The translations under genes and the position numbers were made by a program. Positions 28,400 through 37,947 of a stretch of DNA of 64,000 bases are shown here, piece after piece (the stretch's first letter is position 1; every line of letters begins with the position of its first letter). The notes beneath the pieces were generated by a model that saw only the letters and a list, made by a program, of their open reading frames with translations, ran no database searches and was not told the origin of the DNA. This DNA comes from Sideroxyarcus sp. (lineage in GTDB: Bacteria > Pseudomonadota > Gammaproteobacteria > Burkholderiales > Gallionellaceae), in contig JAUSBR010000004.1 in NCBI GenBank assembly GCA_030651895.1, positions 186,001 through 250,000 on the forward strand. Direction: 5' to 3'.

Positions 28400-30170
28400 G
28401 GCGATACTCCTCGTATTTTTGGGTGGCGAATTCTAACAGAGCGGAAAAGCGTGCGGGATCCTTGAGCGCCAACTCTTCAAGTTCAGCGCGGGCTTGCCCA
28501 AAGCTATCCGGGTAAGACCAGATCGCCCGCTCCATCTGCAACCGCGCTTCGTCCGGCAGATTCGAAAGTGCCAGCAGGGATGCCTGACGATAAACCACCG
28601 GGGCAATCGGAATGAAACGCAGCGCACGCTCATTGAGATCGAGCTTGGCCTTCAAGTGATCTTCACTAGGCTCCAACGTGCTGGCAATGAACAGTTCGGC
28701 ATAGGAACCCAGCAGAGCACTACGCTGGACCGCCAGCAGTTCTTGTTTAATCTGCGGTAAAAGATTGGGGGTTTTCTCCGCCTTGCCGCGTAGCGCCAAA
28801 GCGTTCTCCAGACGATGATATCCCTGATAGATCTGCACCAGCGACAGCGCTCCCAGCAGCAGCATCATGGCAACGGATATTCGCCCCAGCATGCGCAGCT
28901 CCAACCGGTATGTAGTGACATCGAAGATGCCCAACATGATCGCCGCCACTCCGATGAAGTACATATACCAGAACGGGTATTCGAGCAGGCTGTGGATGCC
29001 CAGTACCGCCAGCACCGCGTAGCCCCACCAGTGGTAAAGGGAAAATTGAACACCACGCATGACCGATTGCCAGAACCACAACCCTGCGGTAGCAAACAGA
29101 ATAGCGACCCCGGCAAGCCCGCCCTCTGCCGCGATCTGCATCACCAAGTTGTGCGCGTTGTTATACAGCCCGGCGATGGCCGGATTGCGCAGCTCGGATG
29201 AGAGAAGAAAATGCTGGTACGCAAACTGGCCAAAGCCTGCGCCCATCAGGGGATACTGGAAGAAGATCAGCGCCCCTTCTTTCCAAAGATGGACTCGTAT
29301 CAATCCGCCGGCACTTTCGCCCAGCAATCTTTCCATCGTGGTGACACTGCCGGTGACCCCTTCCAACCAGGGTATCTGCACCACCAGATGCATCAGGCCG
29401 AATCCCGCCACCAAAATCAGGCTGTAATGCATCAATGGCCGCAATGCGCGGTCGCGACGCTGCCATATAAAGGCCAGAGCCAGAGCAAACAGCAGATAGA
29501 GCCAGGAGCTGCGTGAACCGGACAGCACCAGCACAAACAGTAGCGGGCTTGCCAGCAGGACGACCTGCCAAACGCGCAGACCGAAACGCGCATACACGAG
29601 CCCCAATGAGATAAGTCCCAGCGCAATGTGATCGGCAAAATGATTCGCTTGCGCCGTATTGCCATAGACAGCGTGCGACGTTTTCGCGGTGATGACTGAA
29701 TTCAGGAAAGTATTCCAGCGGTAATGCTGCAGAATGCCGGCCAGTGAATTCAACTCTGCGCCGAACAGCAGGAAGAACGCCAACACTGTCACCAACATCG
29801 GCAAGCCGAGTTCTGCCCGCAGGCGCTGCCCCAGCATCATCAGCAGCGCTGCAAAAAGAAAATACAAGCCCATCATCATCAGATGATCGAAGTGAATGAC
29901 GCGCCCGAGGAAGAACTGGACCATCAGCAGCAGCATCAATCCGATGGGCAACATGACGATGCGCGGCACCTCCGGCGCCTGCCAGTAGCGTGCCGTCAGC
30001 AGCAAAGGCATGGCGCACAAGCCGAGCAGGGCCGCGCCAGTCTCCTGGTAAAACGTGGTGATGGGATAGGCGTGGTGGTAGTACAGAAAAGGCAAAACCC
30101 ACATCAGGCCGACGAAGGCCAAACTGATGTGGGCAAGTTTTACCGGAAAGGGGAACGGGCTTTTTAGCAA
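28377..30170 (-). CDS. Wzy/WaaL/PglL-family O-antigen ligase / O-oligosaccharyltransferase
   Basis: Multi-TM 597 aa protein; NQANHFADHIALGLIS and FGQFAYQHFLLSSELRNPAIAGLYNNAHNLVMQIAAEGG Wzy_C motif with His. Confidence 0.8.
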   Translation of the reverse strand: MLKSPFPFPVKLAHISLAFVGLMWVLPFLYYHHAYPITTFYQETGAALLGLCAMPLLLTARYWQAPEVPRIVMLPIGLMLLLMVQFFLGRVIHFDHLMMMGLYFLFAALLMMLGQRLRAELGLPMLVTVLAFFLLFGAELNSLAGILQHYRWNTFLNSVITAKTSHAVYGNTAQANHFADHIALGLISLGLVYARFGLRVWQVVLLASPLLFVLVLSGSRSSWLYLLFALALAFIWQRRDRALRPLMHYSLILVAGFGLMHLVVQIPWLEGVTGSVTTMERLLGESAGGLIRVHLWKEGALIFFQYPLMGAGFGQFAYQHFLLSSELRNPAIAGLYNNAHNLVMQIAAEGGLAGVAILFATAGLWFWQSVMRGVQFSLYHWWGYAVLAVLGIHSLLEYPFWYMYFIGVAAIMLGIFDVTTYRLELRMLGRISVAMMLLLGALSLVQIYQGYHRLENALALRGKAEKTPNLLPQIKQELLAVQRSALLGSYAELFIASTLEPSEDHLKAKLDLNERALRFIPIAPVVYRQASLLALSNLPDEARLQMERAIWSYPDSFGQARAELEELALKDPARFSALLEFATQKYEEYRRAAVPAK

Positions 30171-30373
30171 CTGCCTTTGATGCCAAACTTGGCGAGGATG
30201 CTATTCAGCGGGCATATCTGGGTGAAGCCGCTCTGGAACAGGTTCAGGCCGACGAAAGCGGTGAAGAACAGGAAGTACTCGCTGACGAACAGCGGGCTGG
30301 CCTGCACGCCCAGCGACAGGGACAGCAGGATGAAGAAACCTGCAACGATACGGACGATACGTTCTGCGTTCAT
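30164..30373 (-). CDS. DUF2892 (YgaP-type) small membrane protein
   Basis: MNAERIVRIVAGFFILLSLSLG...FFTAFVGLNLFQSGFTQICPLNSILAKFGIK typical DUF2892. Confidence 0.85.
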   Translation of the reverse strand: MNAERIVRIVAGFFILLSLSLGVQASPLFVSEYFLFFTAFVGLNLFQSGFTQICPLNSILAKFGIKGSC

Positions 30374-30414
30374 GCCAACACTCCTTAATAAGCTTTTTCG
30401 CCATTCTCGCCAGC

Positions 30415-30440
30415 CCCCTCTCCCGCATGCGGGAGAGGGG
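30415..30440. repeat. 26 bp perfect palindrome (hairpin repeat)
   Basis: CCCCTCTCCCGCATGCGGGAGAGGGG between RND gene stop and DUF2892 start. Confidence 0.85.
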
Positions 30441-30467
30441 TGCGGAGAGGGCAGATGGTTGAAGATT

Positions 30468-33400
30468 CTAATCGAATTTCTTGTACAACGTTGCGTAATA
30501 CAGCACCGGGATGACAATCAGCGTCAGCAGGGTGGAGACGAGGATGCCGAATATCAGCGCCAGCGCCAGGCCGTTGAAGATCGGGTCGTCGAGGATGAAC
30601 AGCGCCCCCAGCATCGCCGCCAGACCGGTCAAAATGATCGGTTTCGCACGCGCCGCCGCCGCGTTCACCACCGCATGCTGCAGGTCCACCCCGTCGCGCA
30701 ACTGCAGGTTGACGAAGTCCACCAGCAGGATGGAGTTGCGCACGATGATGCCCGCCAGCGCGATCATGCCGATCATCGACGTCGCGGTGAACTGCGCGCC
30801 GAACAGGGCATGCCCCGGCATCACGCCAATGATGGTAAGCGGGATGGGAGCCATGATCACCAGCGGCACGACATAGCTCTTGAACTGCGCCACCACCAGC
30901 AGATAGATCAGGATCAGGCCCACGCCGTAGGCGATGCCCATGTCGCGGAAGGTCTCGAAGGTCACCTGCCACTCGCCGTCCCACTTCAATGCGTAACCCG
31001 CATAGGGATCGGAGGGTTGGTGGAAGAACCATGACTCCAGCGTGCCGCCCTGCTCCAGTTCCATATCACCGGTCTTGCCGTTGATGTCGAACATGCCGTA
31101 CAGGGGGCTGTCCAGATCGCCGGCCATGTCGCCGGTCACATACACCACCGGCAGCAGGTCCTTGTGATAGATCGGGTAGTCGCGCTGTGTGTGCACCGCC
31201 TGCACCACTTCCGACAGCGGCACCAGCGCACCGTCCCGTGAGCGCACCTTGAGCTTCAGCACATCATCGATGCGGCTGCGCTTTTCCGCCGGCAGGCCGA
31301 GACGCAGGGGCGGCGCATATTTCGCGTCCAGATCGTGCAGGGCCGTCACATCCTGGCCGGACAACGCGATCTGCACCGCATCCACGATGTCGCTCTGTGC
31401 TACACCGAGCAGGGCGGCCTTGCTTTGCATCACGCGCAGCACCAACTTGGGCGCGGCTTCGCTCACCGTGTCGTCGATCCCAACGATGTCGGCGGTGGCA
31501 AAGAACTGCTCGCGCACTTTGCCCGCCACCTGGCGTGCGCCGTTGTAATCCGGCCCGTAGATCTCGGCCACGATAGGCGACATCACCGGAGGGCCCGGCG
31601 GTACCTCGACTACTTTCACTTTCGCGCCCCACACCTTGGCGATCTTTTCGATCGGCTCGCGCACCGAAGTGGCGATCTCGTGGCTGCTGCGGTCGCGATT
31701 GTGCTTGCCCTGCAGATTGACCTGGATGTCGCCCTGCTCCGGCGCGCTGCGCAGATAGTACTGGCGCACCAGACCGTTGAAGTTGATCGGCGAGGCCGTC
31801 CCTGCGTAGGCCTCGTAATCGGTCACTTCCGGCACGGTCGCCAGATAGGCGCCGATCTCGCGCATCACGCCGGCAGTCTGCTCCACCGCCGTACCGCTGG
31901 GCATGTCGACGACCACCTGGAACTCCGACTTGTTGTCGAACGGCAGCATCTTCAGCACCACCAGCTTGACCAGCGTCAGCGACACCGCGATCAGCAGCGC
32001 CCCCAGTATGCCCAGCCACAGCTTTCGCCGCATCTGCTTGCCGTGTTCCTTGTTCAGGAAAGGATACAGACGGGCGCGGAAGAACTTGGCGATCTTTGTA
32101 TCGTTCTCGTCCTTCACCACCGCATGGTGCGGCGCGGCCAGCTTGTGTGCCAGCCAGGGCGTGACGATGAAGGCGATGGCCAGCGAGATCAGCATGCCCA
32201 TACTGGCGTTGATCGGGATCGGGCTCATGTACGGCCCCATCAATCCGCTCACAAAGGCCATCGGTAGCAGCGCCGCAATCACCGTAAAAGTAGCGAGAAT
32301 GGTCGGGCTGCCGACCTCGTCCACCGCCTCGGGAATGATCTCCGACAGCGGCTGATGCTGCGACAGCTCGCGGCGGCGGTGGATGTTCTCCACCACCACG
32401 ATGGCATCGTCCACCAGGATACCGATGGAGAAAATCAGCGCGAACAGCGATACGCGGTTGAGCGTGAAGCCGTATGCCCAGGAAGCGAACAGCGTCACCG
32501 CCAGCGTCAACAGCACCGCGATGCCGACGATGACCGCCTCGCGCCGGCCCAGCGCGAACCACACCAGCGCGACCACGGCGAAGGTAGCGAAGAACAGTTT
32601 CTGGATCAGCTTCATCGCTTTGTCGTTGGCGGTCTCGCCGTAGTTGCGCGTGATGGTCACCTGCACATCATCGGGGATCACGCTGCCTTTGAGCTCGTCC
32701 ACACGCTGCAGCAACTTGTTGGCGACATCCACCGCGTTCTCGCCCGGCTTCTTGGTCACGGCCAGCGTCACCGCGCCGAATTCACCGCGGGCTTCGATGG
32801 CTTTGTCGCCTGCCGCGGCGCCCGTCCCCATCCACACATAGCTCTTGGGCTGGTCGGCACTGTCCAGCACCTCGGCCACATCGCGCAGGAACACCGGCTT
32901 GCCGTCGGAGACACCCACCACCAGTTGGCTGACCTCGCTGGCATCGCTGAGGAACATGCCGGTCTGCACCAGCACCTCGCGGTTGTTCTGCACCAGTGTA
33001 CCGGCGCTGTGCGAGACATTCGATGCCTGCAGCGCGTAGCGCACTTCCTGCACCGACAACTGGTGCGCGTTCAGCGCTTCCGGATCGAGCAGCACACGAA
33101 CCACACGCGGCGTCGCACCCAGCGTGCTCACTTCGCGCGTACCCTGCACGCGTTTCAATTCCGCCTCGATGGCGTGGGCGACCTGGGTCAGCTCCACCGC
33201 CCCGCTGTCCGGCCGGTCGCGCCACAGCGTCAGGCCCAGCACCGGCACATCGTCGATGCCCTTGGCCTTGATGATAGGTTGCATGACGCCCAGCGTGCTC
33301 GGCAGCCAGTCGGCGTGCGACCAGATGACGTCGTAAAGTTTGACCAGCGAAGGCACATGCAACTCGCCGACCTTGAACTGGATGGTGAGCACGGCCATGC

Positions 33401-33674
33401 CGGGTTGCGACACGGAATAGACGTGATCGACACCGGCGATCTGCGACAGCACCTGCTCGGCGGGCGTCGCCACCGTGTTCGCCACGTCCTGCGCCGAGGC
33501 GCCCGGATAGGCGATCAGCACATTGGCCATCGTGACGTTGATCTGCGGTTCTTCCTCGCGCGGGGTCACGACGACCGCAAAGATACCCAGCAGCATGGCG
33601 ACCAGCGCCAGCAGCGGCGTCATCTGCGAATGCAGGAAGACGCGGGCGATACGCCCCGAGATACCCATGCTCAT
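30468..33674 (-). CDS. RND efflux transporter permease (AcrB-like family)
   Basis: 1068 aa; PREEEPQINVTMANVLIAYPGASAQDVANTV, duplicated 12-TM RND architecture. Confidence 0.93.
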   Translation of the reverse strand: MSMGISGRIARVFLHSQMTPLLALVAMLLGIFAVVVTPREEEPQINVTMANVLIAYPGASAQDVANTVATPAEQVLSQIAGVDHVYSVSQPGMAVLTIQFKVGELHVPSLVKLYDVIWSHADWLPSTLGVMQPIIKAKGIDDVPVLGLTLWRDRPDSGAVELTQVAHAIEAELKRVQGTREVSTLGATPRVVRVLLDPEALNAHQLSVQEVRYALQASNVSHSAGTLVQNNREVLVQTGMFLSDASEVSQLVVGVSDGKPVFLRDVAEVLDSADQPKSYVWMGTGAAAGDKAIEARGEFGAVTLAVTKKPGENAVDVANKLLQRVDELKGSVIPDDVQVTITRNYGETANDKAMKLIQKLFFATFAVVALVWFALGRREAVIVGIAVLLTLAVTLFASWAYGFTLNRVSLFALIFSIGILVDDAIVVVENIHRRRELSQHQPLSEIIPEAVDEVGSPTILATFTVIAALLPMAFVSGLMGPYMSPIPINASMGMLISLAIAFIVTPWLAHKLAAPHHAVVKDENDTKIAKFFRARLYPFLNKEHGKQMRRKLWLGILGALLIAVSLTLVKLVVLKMLPFDNKSEFQVVVDMPSGTAVEQTAGVMREIGAYLATVPEVTDYEAYAGTASPINFNGLVRQYYLRSAPEQGDIQVNLQGKHNRDRSSHEIATSVREPIEKIAKVWGAKVKVVEVPPGPPVMSPIVAEIYGPDYNGARQVAGKVREQFFATADIVGIDDTVSEAAPKLVLRVMQSKAALLGVAQSDIVDAVQIALSGQDVTALHDLDAKYAPPLRLGLPAEKRSRIDDVLKLKVRSRDGALVPLSEVVQAVHTQRDYPIYHKDLLPVVYVTGDMAGDLDSPLYGMFDINGKTGDMELEQGGTLESWFFHQPSDPYAGYALKWDGEWQVTFETFRDMGIAYGVGLILIYLLVVAQFKSYVVPLVIMAPIPLTIIGVMPGHALFGAQFTATSMIGMIALAGIIVRNSILLVDFVNLQLRDGVDLQHAVVNAAAARAKPIILTGLAAMLGALFILDDPIFNGLALALIFGILVSTLLTLIVIPVLYYATLYKKFD

Positions 33675-34708
33675 CGCTTGCTCTCCGCCGCGACCATGCC
33701 GGCTTTGACCGCTTCACGCGCGACCTGCTCGCCGACGTTCAGCCCGGCCAGCACCTCGATCTCGTTCTGCGCATTCGCCTCGCCCAGACGCACCTGGCGC
33801 AGGCGCGGCATCCCCTTGTCATCCACCACATATACCGCCACCACTTCGCTGCGGCGCACTACCGAGCTCACAGGAATCAGCATCTTGTTCTCCTTGCCCA
33901 CCACGAAATGCGTGCGCACGAACATGCCGGGGTAGAGGTTGGCCTGATTGGCGGGCAGATCGACGCGCACCTGGGTGCTGTGCGTGCGCGCATCGGCCGA
34001 CGGCTGCACCGTGACGGTGGCTGACTTGATCCAGCGCGACAGCGACGGGACTTCCACCATCACACTGGGGCGAGCACCGATCTCTTTCAGTTTGTGTTGC
34101 GGCACGTTAGCGATCACGCGCAGTTGCGAGGGATCGAAACCGGTCATCAGCGGCTTGCCCACCGTAACCATCTCGCCCATCTCCACCATGCGCGCAGACA
34201 CCACACCGCCGTAGGGGGCGATCACCGAGGTGTAGCTTTGCGACAGTGCCGATTGCTGCGCACCCGCCTCGCTGGCATCGGCCTGGGCCTTGGCCATCTC
34301 GAAATCGGACTTGGCCTTGTCCAGCGCGGCCTGACTGATGAACTTCTGTTCGAACAACTGTTGGGAGCGTTCGTAGTTCAAGCGTGCGTTCTGCAATGCG
34401 GCCTGCGCCTGCGACAGTTGCGCCCGGCTGCCCGCCAGCGCCTGGTCGGCCTCGCGTTCGTCGATCTTGAGGATGACCTGGCCCTTGCTCACGCGGTCGC
34501 CCACGTCAAAAAACAGCGCCTTCACGCGACCGGATATCTGTGCCGACACGGTCGACTGGCGCGTTGCCTCGACCACCCCGTCCACACTGTAAGTCTGCTC
34601 CACCTCACGGTATTGCACAGCAGCCGTCGCCAACGGTTCAGCAACGGAAGAATTGGCCGCCAGCAGCACCGCGGAAAGACCCAACAACAAACCCGGTTTA
34701 AGTTTCAT
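33671..34708 (-). CDS. RND periplasmic adaptor (HlyD/MFP) subunit
   Basis: MKLKPGLLLGLSAVLL signal; VSAQISGRVKALFFDVGDRVSKGQVILKID lipoyl/barrel motifs. Confidence 0.92.
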   Translation of the reverse strand: MKLKPGLLLGLSAVLLAANSSVAEPLATAAVQYREVEQTYSVDGVVEATRQSTVSAQISGRVKALFFDVGDRVSKGQVILKIDEREADQALAGSRAQLSQAQAALQNARLNYERSQQLFEQKFISQAALDKAKSDFEMAKAQADASEAGAQQSALSQSYTSVIAPYGGVVSARMVEMGEMVTVGKPLMTGFDPSQLRVIANVPQHKLKEIGARPSVMVEVPSLSRWIKSATVTVQPSADARTHSTQVRVDLPANQANLYPGMFVRTHFVVGKENKMLIPVSSVVRRSEVVAVYVVDDKGMPRLRQVRLGEANAQNEIEVLAGLNVGEQVAREAVKAGMVAAESKR

Positions 34709-34735
34709 AGCCTGACCTCTGAAAATGATATGTTT

Positions 34736-34759
34736 GCATATTAGCATATTCTAATATGC
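34736..34759. promoter_or_regulatory. Putative ArsR-family operator
   Basis: Perfect inverted repeat GCATATTAG-CATATT-CTAATATGC, 28 bp upstream of adaptor start. Confidence 0.75.
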
Positions 34760-34795
34760 ATGCCAATCCACCCCGCGCCGGGCGGGCGCCGGGGC

Positions 34796-35104
34796 CTAGA
34801 TAGTGCAGAACACGTCGCGCATCATCCCCACCAGCTTGAGGGTGCGCGGGTCGCCGATACGGTAATAGACGCGGTTGGCATCCTTGCGGGTGGACAATAC
34901 GCCCTTGTCGCGCAGGATGGCGAGATGCTGGGAGATATTGCTCTGGGAAGTGCCGACATTGTCGACGATGTCCTGCACGCTCAGCTCGTTGTCCGCAAGC
35001 ACGCACAGGATCTTGAGCCGCAGCGGGTGGGCGATGGCTTTCATCGCCAGCGAGGCCTGCAGGATGTCTTCGTCTTTGTCGATCAGCTTCTTGCTCATAT
35101 TCAC
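34796..35104 (-). CDS. ArsR-family regulator with SqrR/BigR-type Cys pair
   Basis: 102 aa wHTH (GTSQSNISQHLAILRDKGVLSTRKDANRVYYRI); only two Cys, C34 and C100. Confidence 0.9.
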   Translation of the reverse strand: MNMSKKLIDKDEDILQASLAMKAIAHPLRLKILCVLADNELSVQDIVDNVGTSQSNISQHLAILRDKGVLSTRKDANRVYYRIGDPRTLKLVGMMRDVFCTI

Positions 35105-35259
35105 CTGCCATGGATTAAGGAAGTAGGGGCATAGATGGCCCGAAATCGGCTAAAATTCGTGCCTCAGGCGGTCTTCTCTGTCCCGCCACGCTATTTTGAC
35201 GCATCGCACTAAATTAGCAACTGCTTATATTTTGATATTTCGGTGAAAAAAAAGCCAGC

Positions 35260-36810
35260 ATGACCGACTCTTCCACTCAAGCAATCACCCCCGTCCTCCT
35301 GCTCATCCTCGATGGTTTTGGCTATCGCGAGGATGCCGACTTCAATGCCGTGGCCCATGCCAGGAAGCCGAACTGGGACAAGCTGTGGAGCAAGTATCCG
35401 CACACACTCATCAACACCTCCGAGTTGCAGGTCGGCCTGCCCAAGGGGCAAATGGGCAATTCCGAGGTCGGGCACCTCAACATCGGCGCCGGCCGCGTGG
35501 TGTACCAGGATCTGACCAAGGTCGACCTGGCGATAGAGGACGGCAGCTTCGAACGCAATCCCGCTCTGGTGCAGGCGGTACAGACCGCGAAGCAGAACGG
35601 CGGCGCGCTGCATATCATGGGCCTGCTCTCGCCCGGCGGCGTGCACAGCCACGAGGTGCACATCCACGCCATGTTGGCGATGGCAGTGAATGCCGGGCTG
35701 AAAAAAGTTTACGTGCATGCCTTCCTCGACGGCCGCGACACACCGCCGCGCAGCGCTGCCGAGTACCTGAAAAACCTGCAGGCCAAATGTGACGCGCTTG
35801 GTGCGGGCCGCATCGCCACCATTTGCGGACGCTACTTCGCCATGGACCGCGATAACCGCTGGGAGCGCGTGCAGGTCGCCTACGACATGCTCACGCAGGG
35901 CAAGGCACCGTTCACCGCTGCCAGCGCCGCAGCCGGACTGGAAGCCGCCTACGCGCGCGGCGAGAACGACGAGTTCGTGCAGGCTACCATCATCAGCGAA
36001 GCGGCCGCGATGCAGGATGGCGACGTAGCCGTGTTCATGAACTTCCGCGCCGACCGCGCCCGCGAGATCACGCGCGCATTGACCGACGAGCAGTTCACCG
36101 GCTTCGCACGCAACCGCTTCCCCAAACTGGCGAACTACACCACGCTGAGCAGCTACGGCGAGGACTTTCACCTGCCCTGCGCCTATACCGCCGACAGCAT
36201 CCACAACGGCTTCGGCGAATACGTCTCCAACCTCGGTCTGAAGCAATTGCGCATCGCCGAGACCGAGAAGTACGCGCACGTCACCTATTTCATGAGCGGC
36301 GGCCGCGAGCAGCCCTACCCCGGCGAAGACCGCGTGCTGGTGCCCTCCCCCAAGGTCGCCACCTACGACCTCAAGCCGGAGATGAGCGCTTTCGAGGTCA
36401 CTGACAAGCTGGAAGCTGCCATCCGCAGCAAACAGTACCAGGCCATCCTGTGCAACTACGCCAACGGTGACATGGTCGGCCACAGCGGGGTGATGGAAGC
36501 AGCGGTCAAGGCGGTGGAAGCGCTGGACATCTGTGTCGGCCGCGTAGTCGATGCTATGCTGGAATGCGGCGGCGAGGTGATCATCACCGCCGACCACGGT
36601 AACGCGGAACAGATGCTGGACCGCGGCACCAATCAGGCACACACCGCACACACGCTCAACCTCGTGCCCTTCCTCTACATCGGCCGCAAGGCCGCCATCG
36701 CGCCTGCGGGCGAAGGTGCTTTGCGCGATGTCGCACCCACCCTGCTGGCCATGATGGGCCTGCCGCAACCGCCGGAAATGACCGGCAAGTCGCTCATCCG
36801 CATCCTGTGA
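35260..36810 (+). CDS. gpmI: 2,3-bisphosphoglycerate-independent phosphoglycerate mutase
   Basis: [61 protein letters not shown]. Confidence 0.97.
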   Translation: MTDSSTQAITPVLLLILDGFGYREDADFNAVAHARKPNWDKLWSKYPHTLINTSELQVGLPKGQMGNSEVGHLNIGAGRVVYQDLTKVDLAIEDGSFERNPALVQAVQTAKQNGGALHIMGLLSPGGVHSHEVHIHAMLAMAVNAGLKKVYVHAFLDGRDTPPRSAAEYLKNLQAKCDALGAGRIATICGRYFAMDRDNRWERVQVAYDMLTQGKAPFTAASAAAGLEAAYARGENDEFVQATIISEAAAMQDGDVAVFMNFRADRAREITRALTDEQFTGFARNRFPKLANYTTLSSYGEDFHLPCAYTADSIHNGFGEYVSNLGLKQLRIAETEKYAHVTYFMSGGREQPYPGEDRVLVPSPKVATYDLKPEMSAFEVTDKLEAAIRSKQYQAILCNYANGDMVGHSGVMEAAVKAVEALDICVGRVVDAMLECGGEVIITADHGNAEQMLDRGTNQAHTAHTLNLVPFLYIGRKAAIAPAGEGALRDVAPTLLAMMGLPQPPEMTGKSLIRIL

Positions 36811-37931
36811 CCGTAGCGCTGCGCTCCGTCCTGCTGTCGCTCCTGCTGCTGGCAGGCACGGCGCACGCCGGCAAACAGGACGACCTGGAGAAACTGCGCA
36901 AGCGCATCGCCGCCCTGCAACAGGAAGTCGAAAAGACCAGCGAGTCGAAATCGGAAGTCGCGGACGAATTGCGTGAATCCGAACGTGCGATCAGCGACAG
37001 CAACCGCACACTGCACGAACTCGCCCAGCGCCAGCAACTGGCCAACCGCGAACTGGCGCAGTTGCAGCAACGCGCGGCCGTGCTGGACAGGGAGATGCAG
37101 GGCCAGCAGACCATGCTCGGCCGCCTGCTCTACCAGCAATATCTGGACGGCGGCGAGCAGGAATATCTCAAACTGCTGCTCAACAACGACGATCCCAACC
37201 AGGTCGCGCGCGAACTGCGCTACTACGAATACATCGCCCGCGACCGCGCCGCCACACTGAAGTCGCTGCGCAGCAGCCTGGCCAAGTTGCAGGCCGTCAC
37301 CGATCAGGCGCGCCACAAGAGCGACGAGATCGCCACCATGCGCGCAGAAGAACAGTCGCAGCGCCGGGATCTGGAACGCGACAAGCGCACCCGCCAGCAG
37401 ATGCTGCAAAAGATCGCGCAGCAACTGAAACTGCAGCGGCGCGAGATGGGCCGTCTGCAGAAGAACGAGAACCGTTTGTCGCAACTGGTCGAAAAACTGG
37501 CGCACGTGCTGCCTGCGGCACCCGGCAGCATCTCTTTCCGCTCGCTCAAGGGCAGGCTGGCGTTGCCGGTCAAGGGCTCTTTGCGCAACCAGTACGGAAC
37601 GCGCCGGCCAGAAAGCACTCTACTGTGGACCGGCTGGTTCCTGCGCGCTCCGGCCAACCAGCCGGTCAAGGCGGTCGCCGCAGGAAGAGTGGTGTATGCC
37701 GACTGGCTGCGCGGTTTCGGCAACCTGCTCATCATCGACCACGGCCAAGGCTACATGAGCTTGTACGGCAACAACGAGACACTTTACAAACAGGTAGGCG
37801 ACACGCTGCGCGGCGAAGACACCATCGCCGCCGTGGGTAGCAGCGGCGGCAACGAGGATTCCGGTTTATACTTCGAACTACGTTTCGAGGGAAAGCCGTT
37901 TGATCCAAAACCCTGGGTCCGGAAGCGTTAA
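36807..37931 (+). CDS. envC: Murein hydrolase activator EnvC (coiled coil + LytM/M23 domain)
   Basis: Signal, long coiled coil, degenerate M23 ([42 protein letters not shown]). Confidence 0.9.
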   Translation: MTVALRSVLLSLLLLAGTAHAGKQDDLEKLRKRIAALQQEVEKTSESKSEVADELRESERAISDSNRTLHELAQRQQLANRELAQLQQRAAVLDREMQGQQTMLGRLLYQQYLDGGEQEYLKLLLNNDDPNQVARELRYYEYIARDRAATLKSLRSSLAKLQAVTDQARHKSDEIATMRAEEQSQRRDLERDKRTRQQMLQKIAQQLKLQRREMGRLQKNENRLSQLVEKLAHVLPAAPGSISFRSLKGRLALPVKGSLRNQYGTRRPESTLLWTGWFLRAPANQPVKAVAAGRVVYADWLRGFGNLLIIDHGQGYMSLYGNNETLYKQVGDTLRGEDTIAAVGSSGGNEDSGLYFELRFEGKPFDPKPWVRKR

Positions 37932-37947
37932 CACTGAAAGGTCACAC

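Noticed and set aside
32355-33935. 526 aa plus-strand ORF opposite the RND pump
   Set aside because: Shadow ORF, His/Arg-rich with no domain signature
35209-36768. 519 aa minus-strand ORF opposite gpmI
   Set aside because: Shadow ORF, antisense to a textbook iPGM
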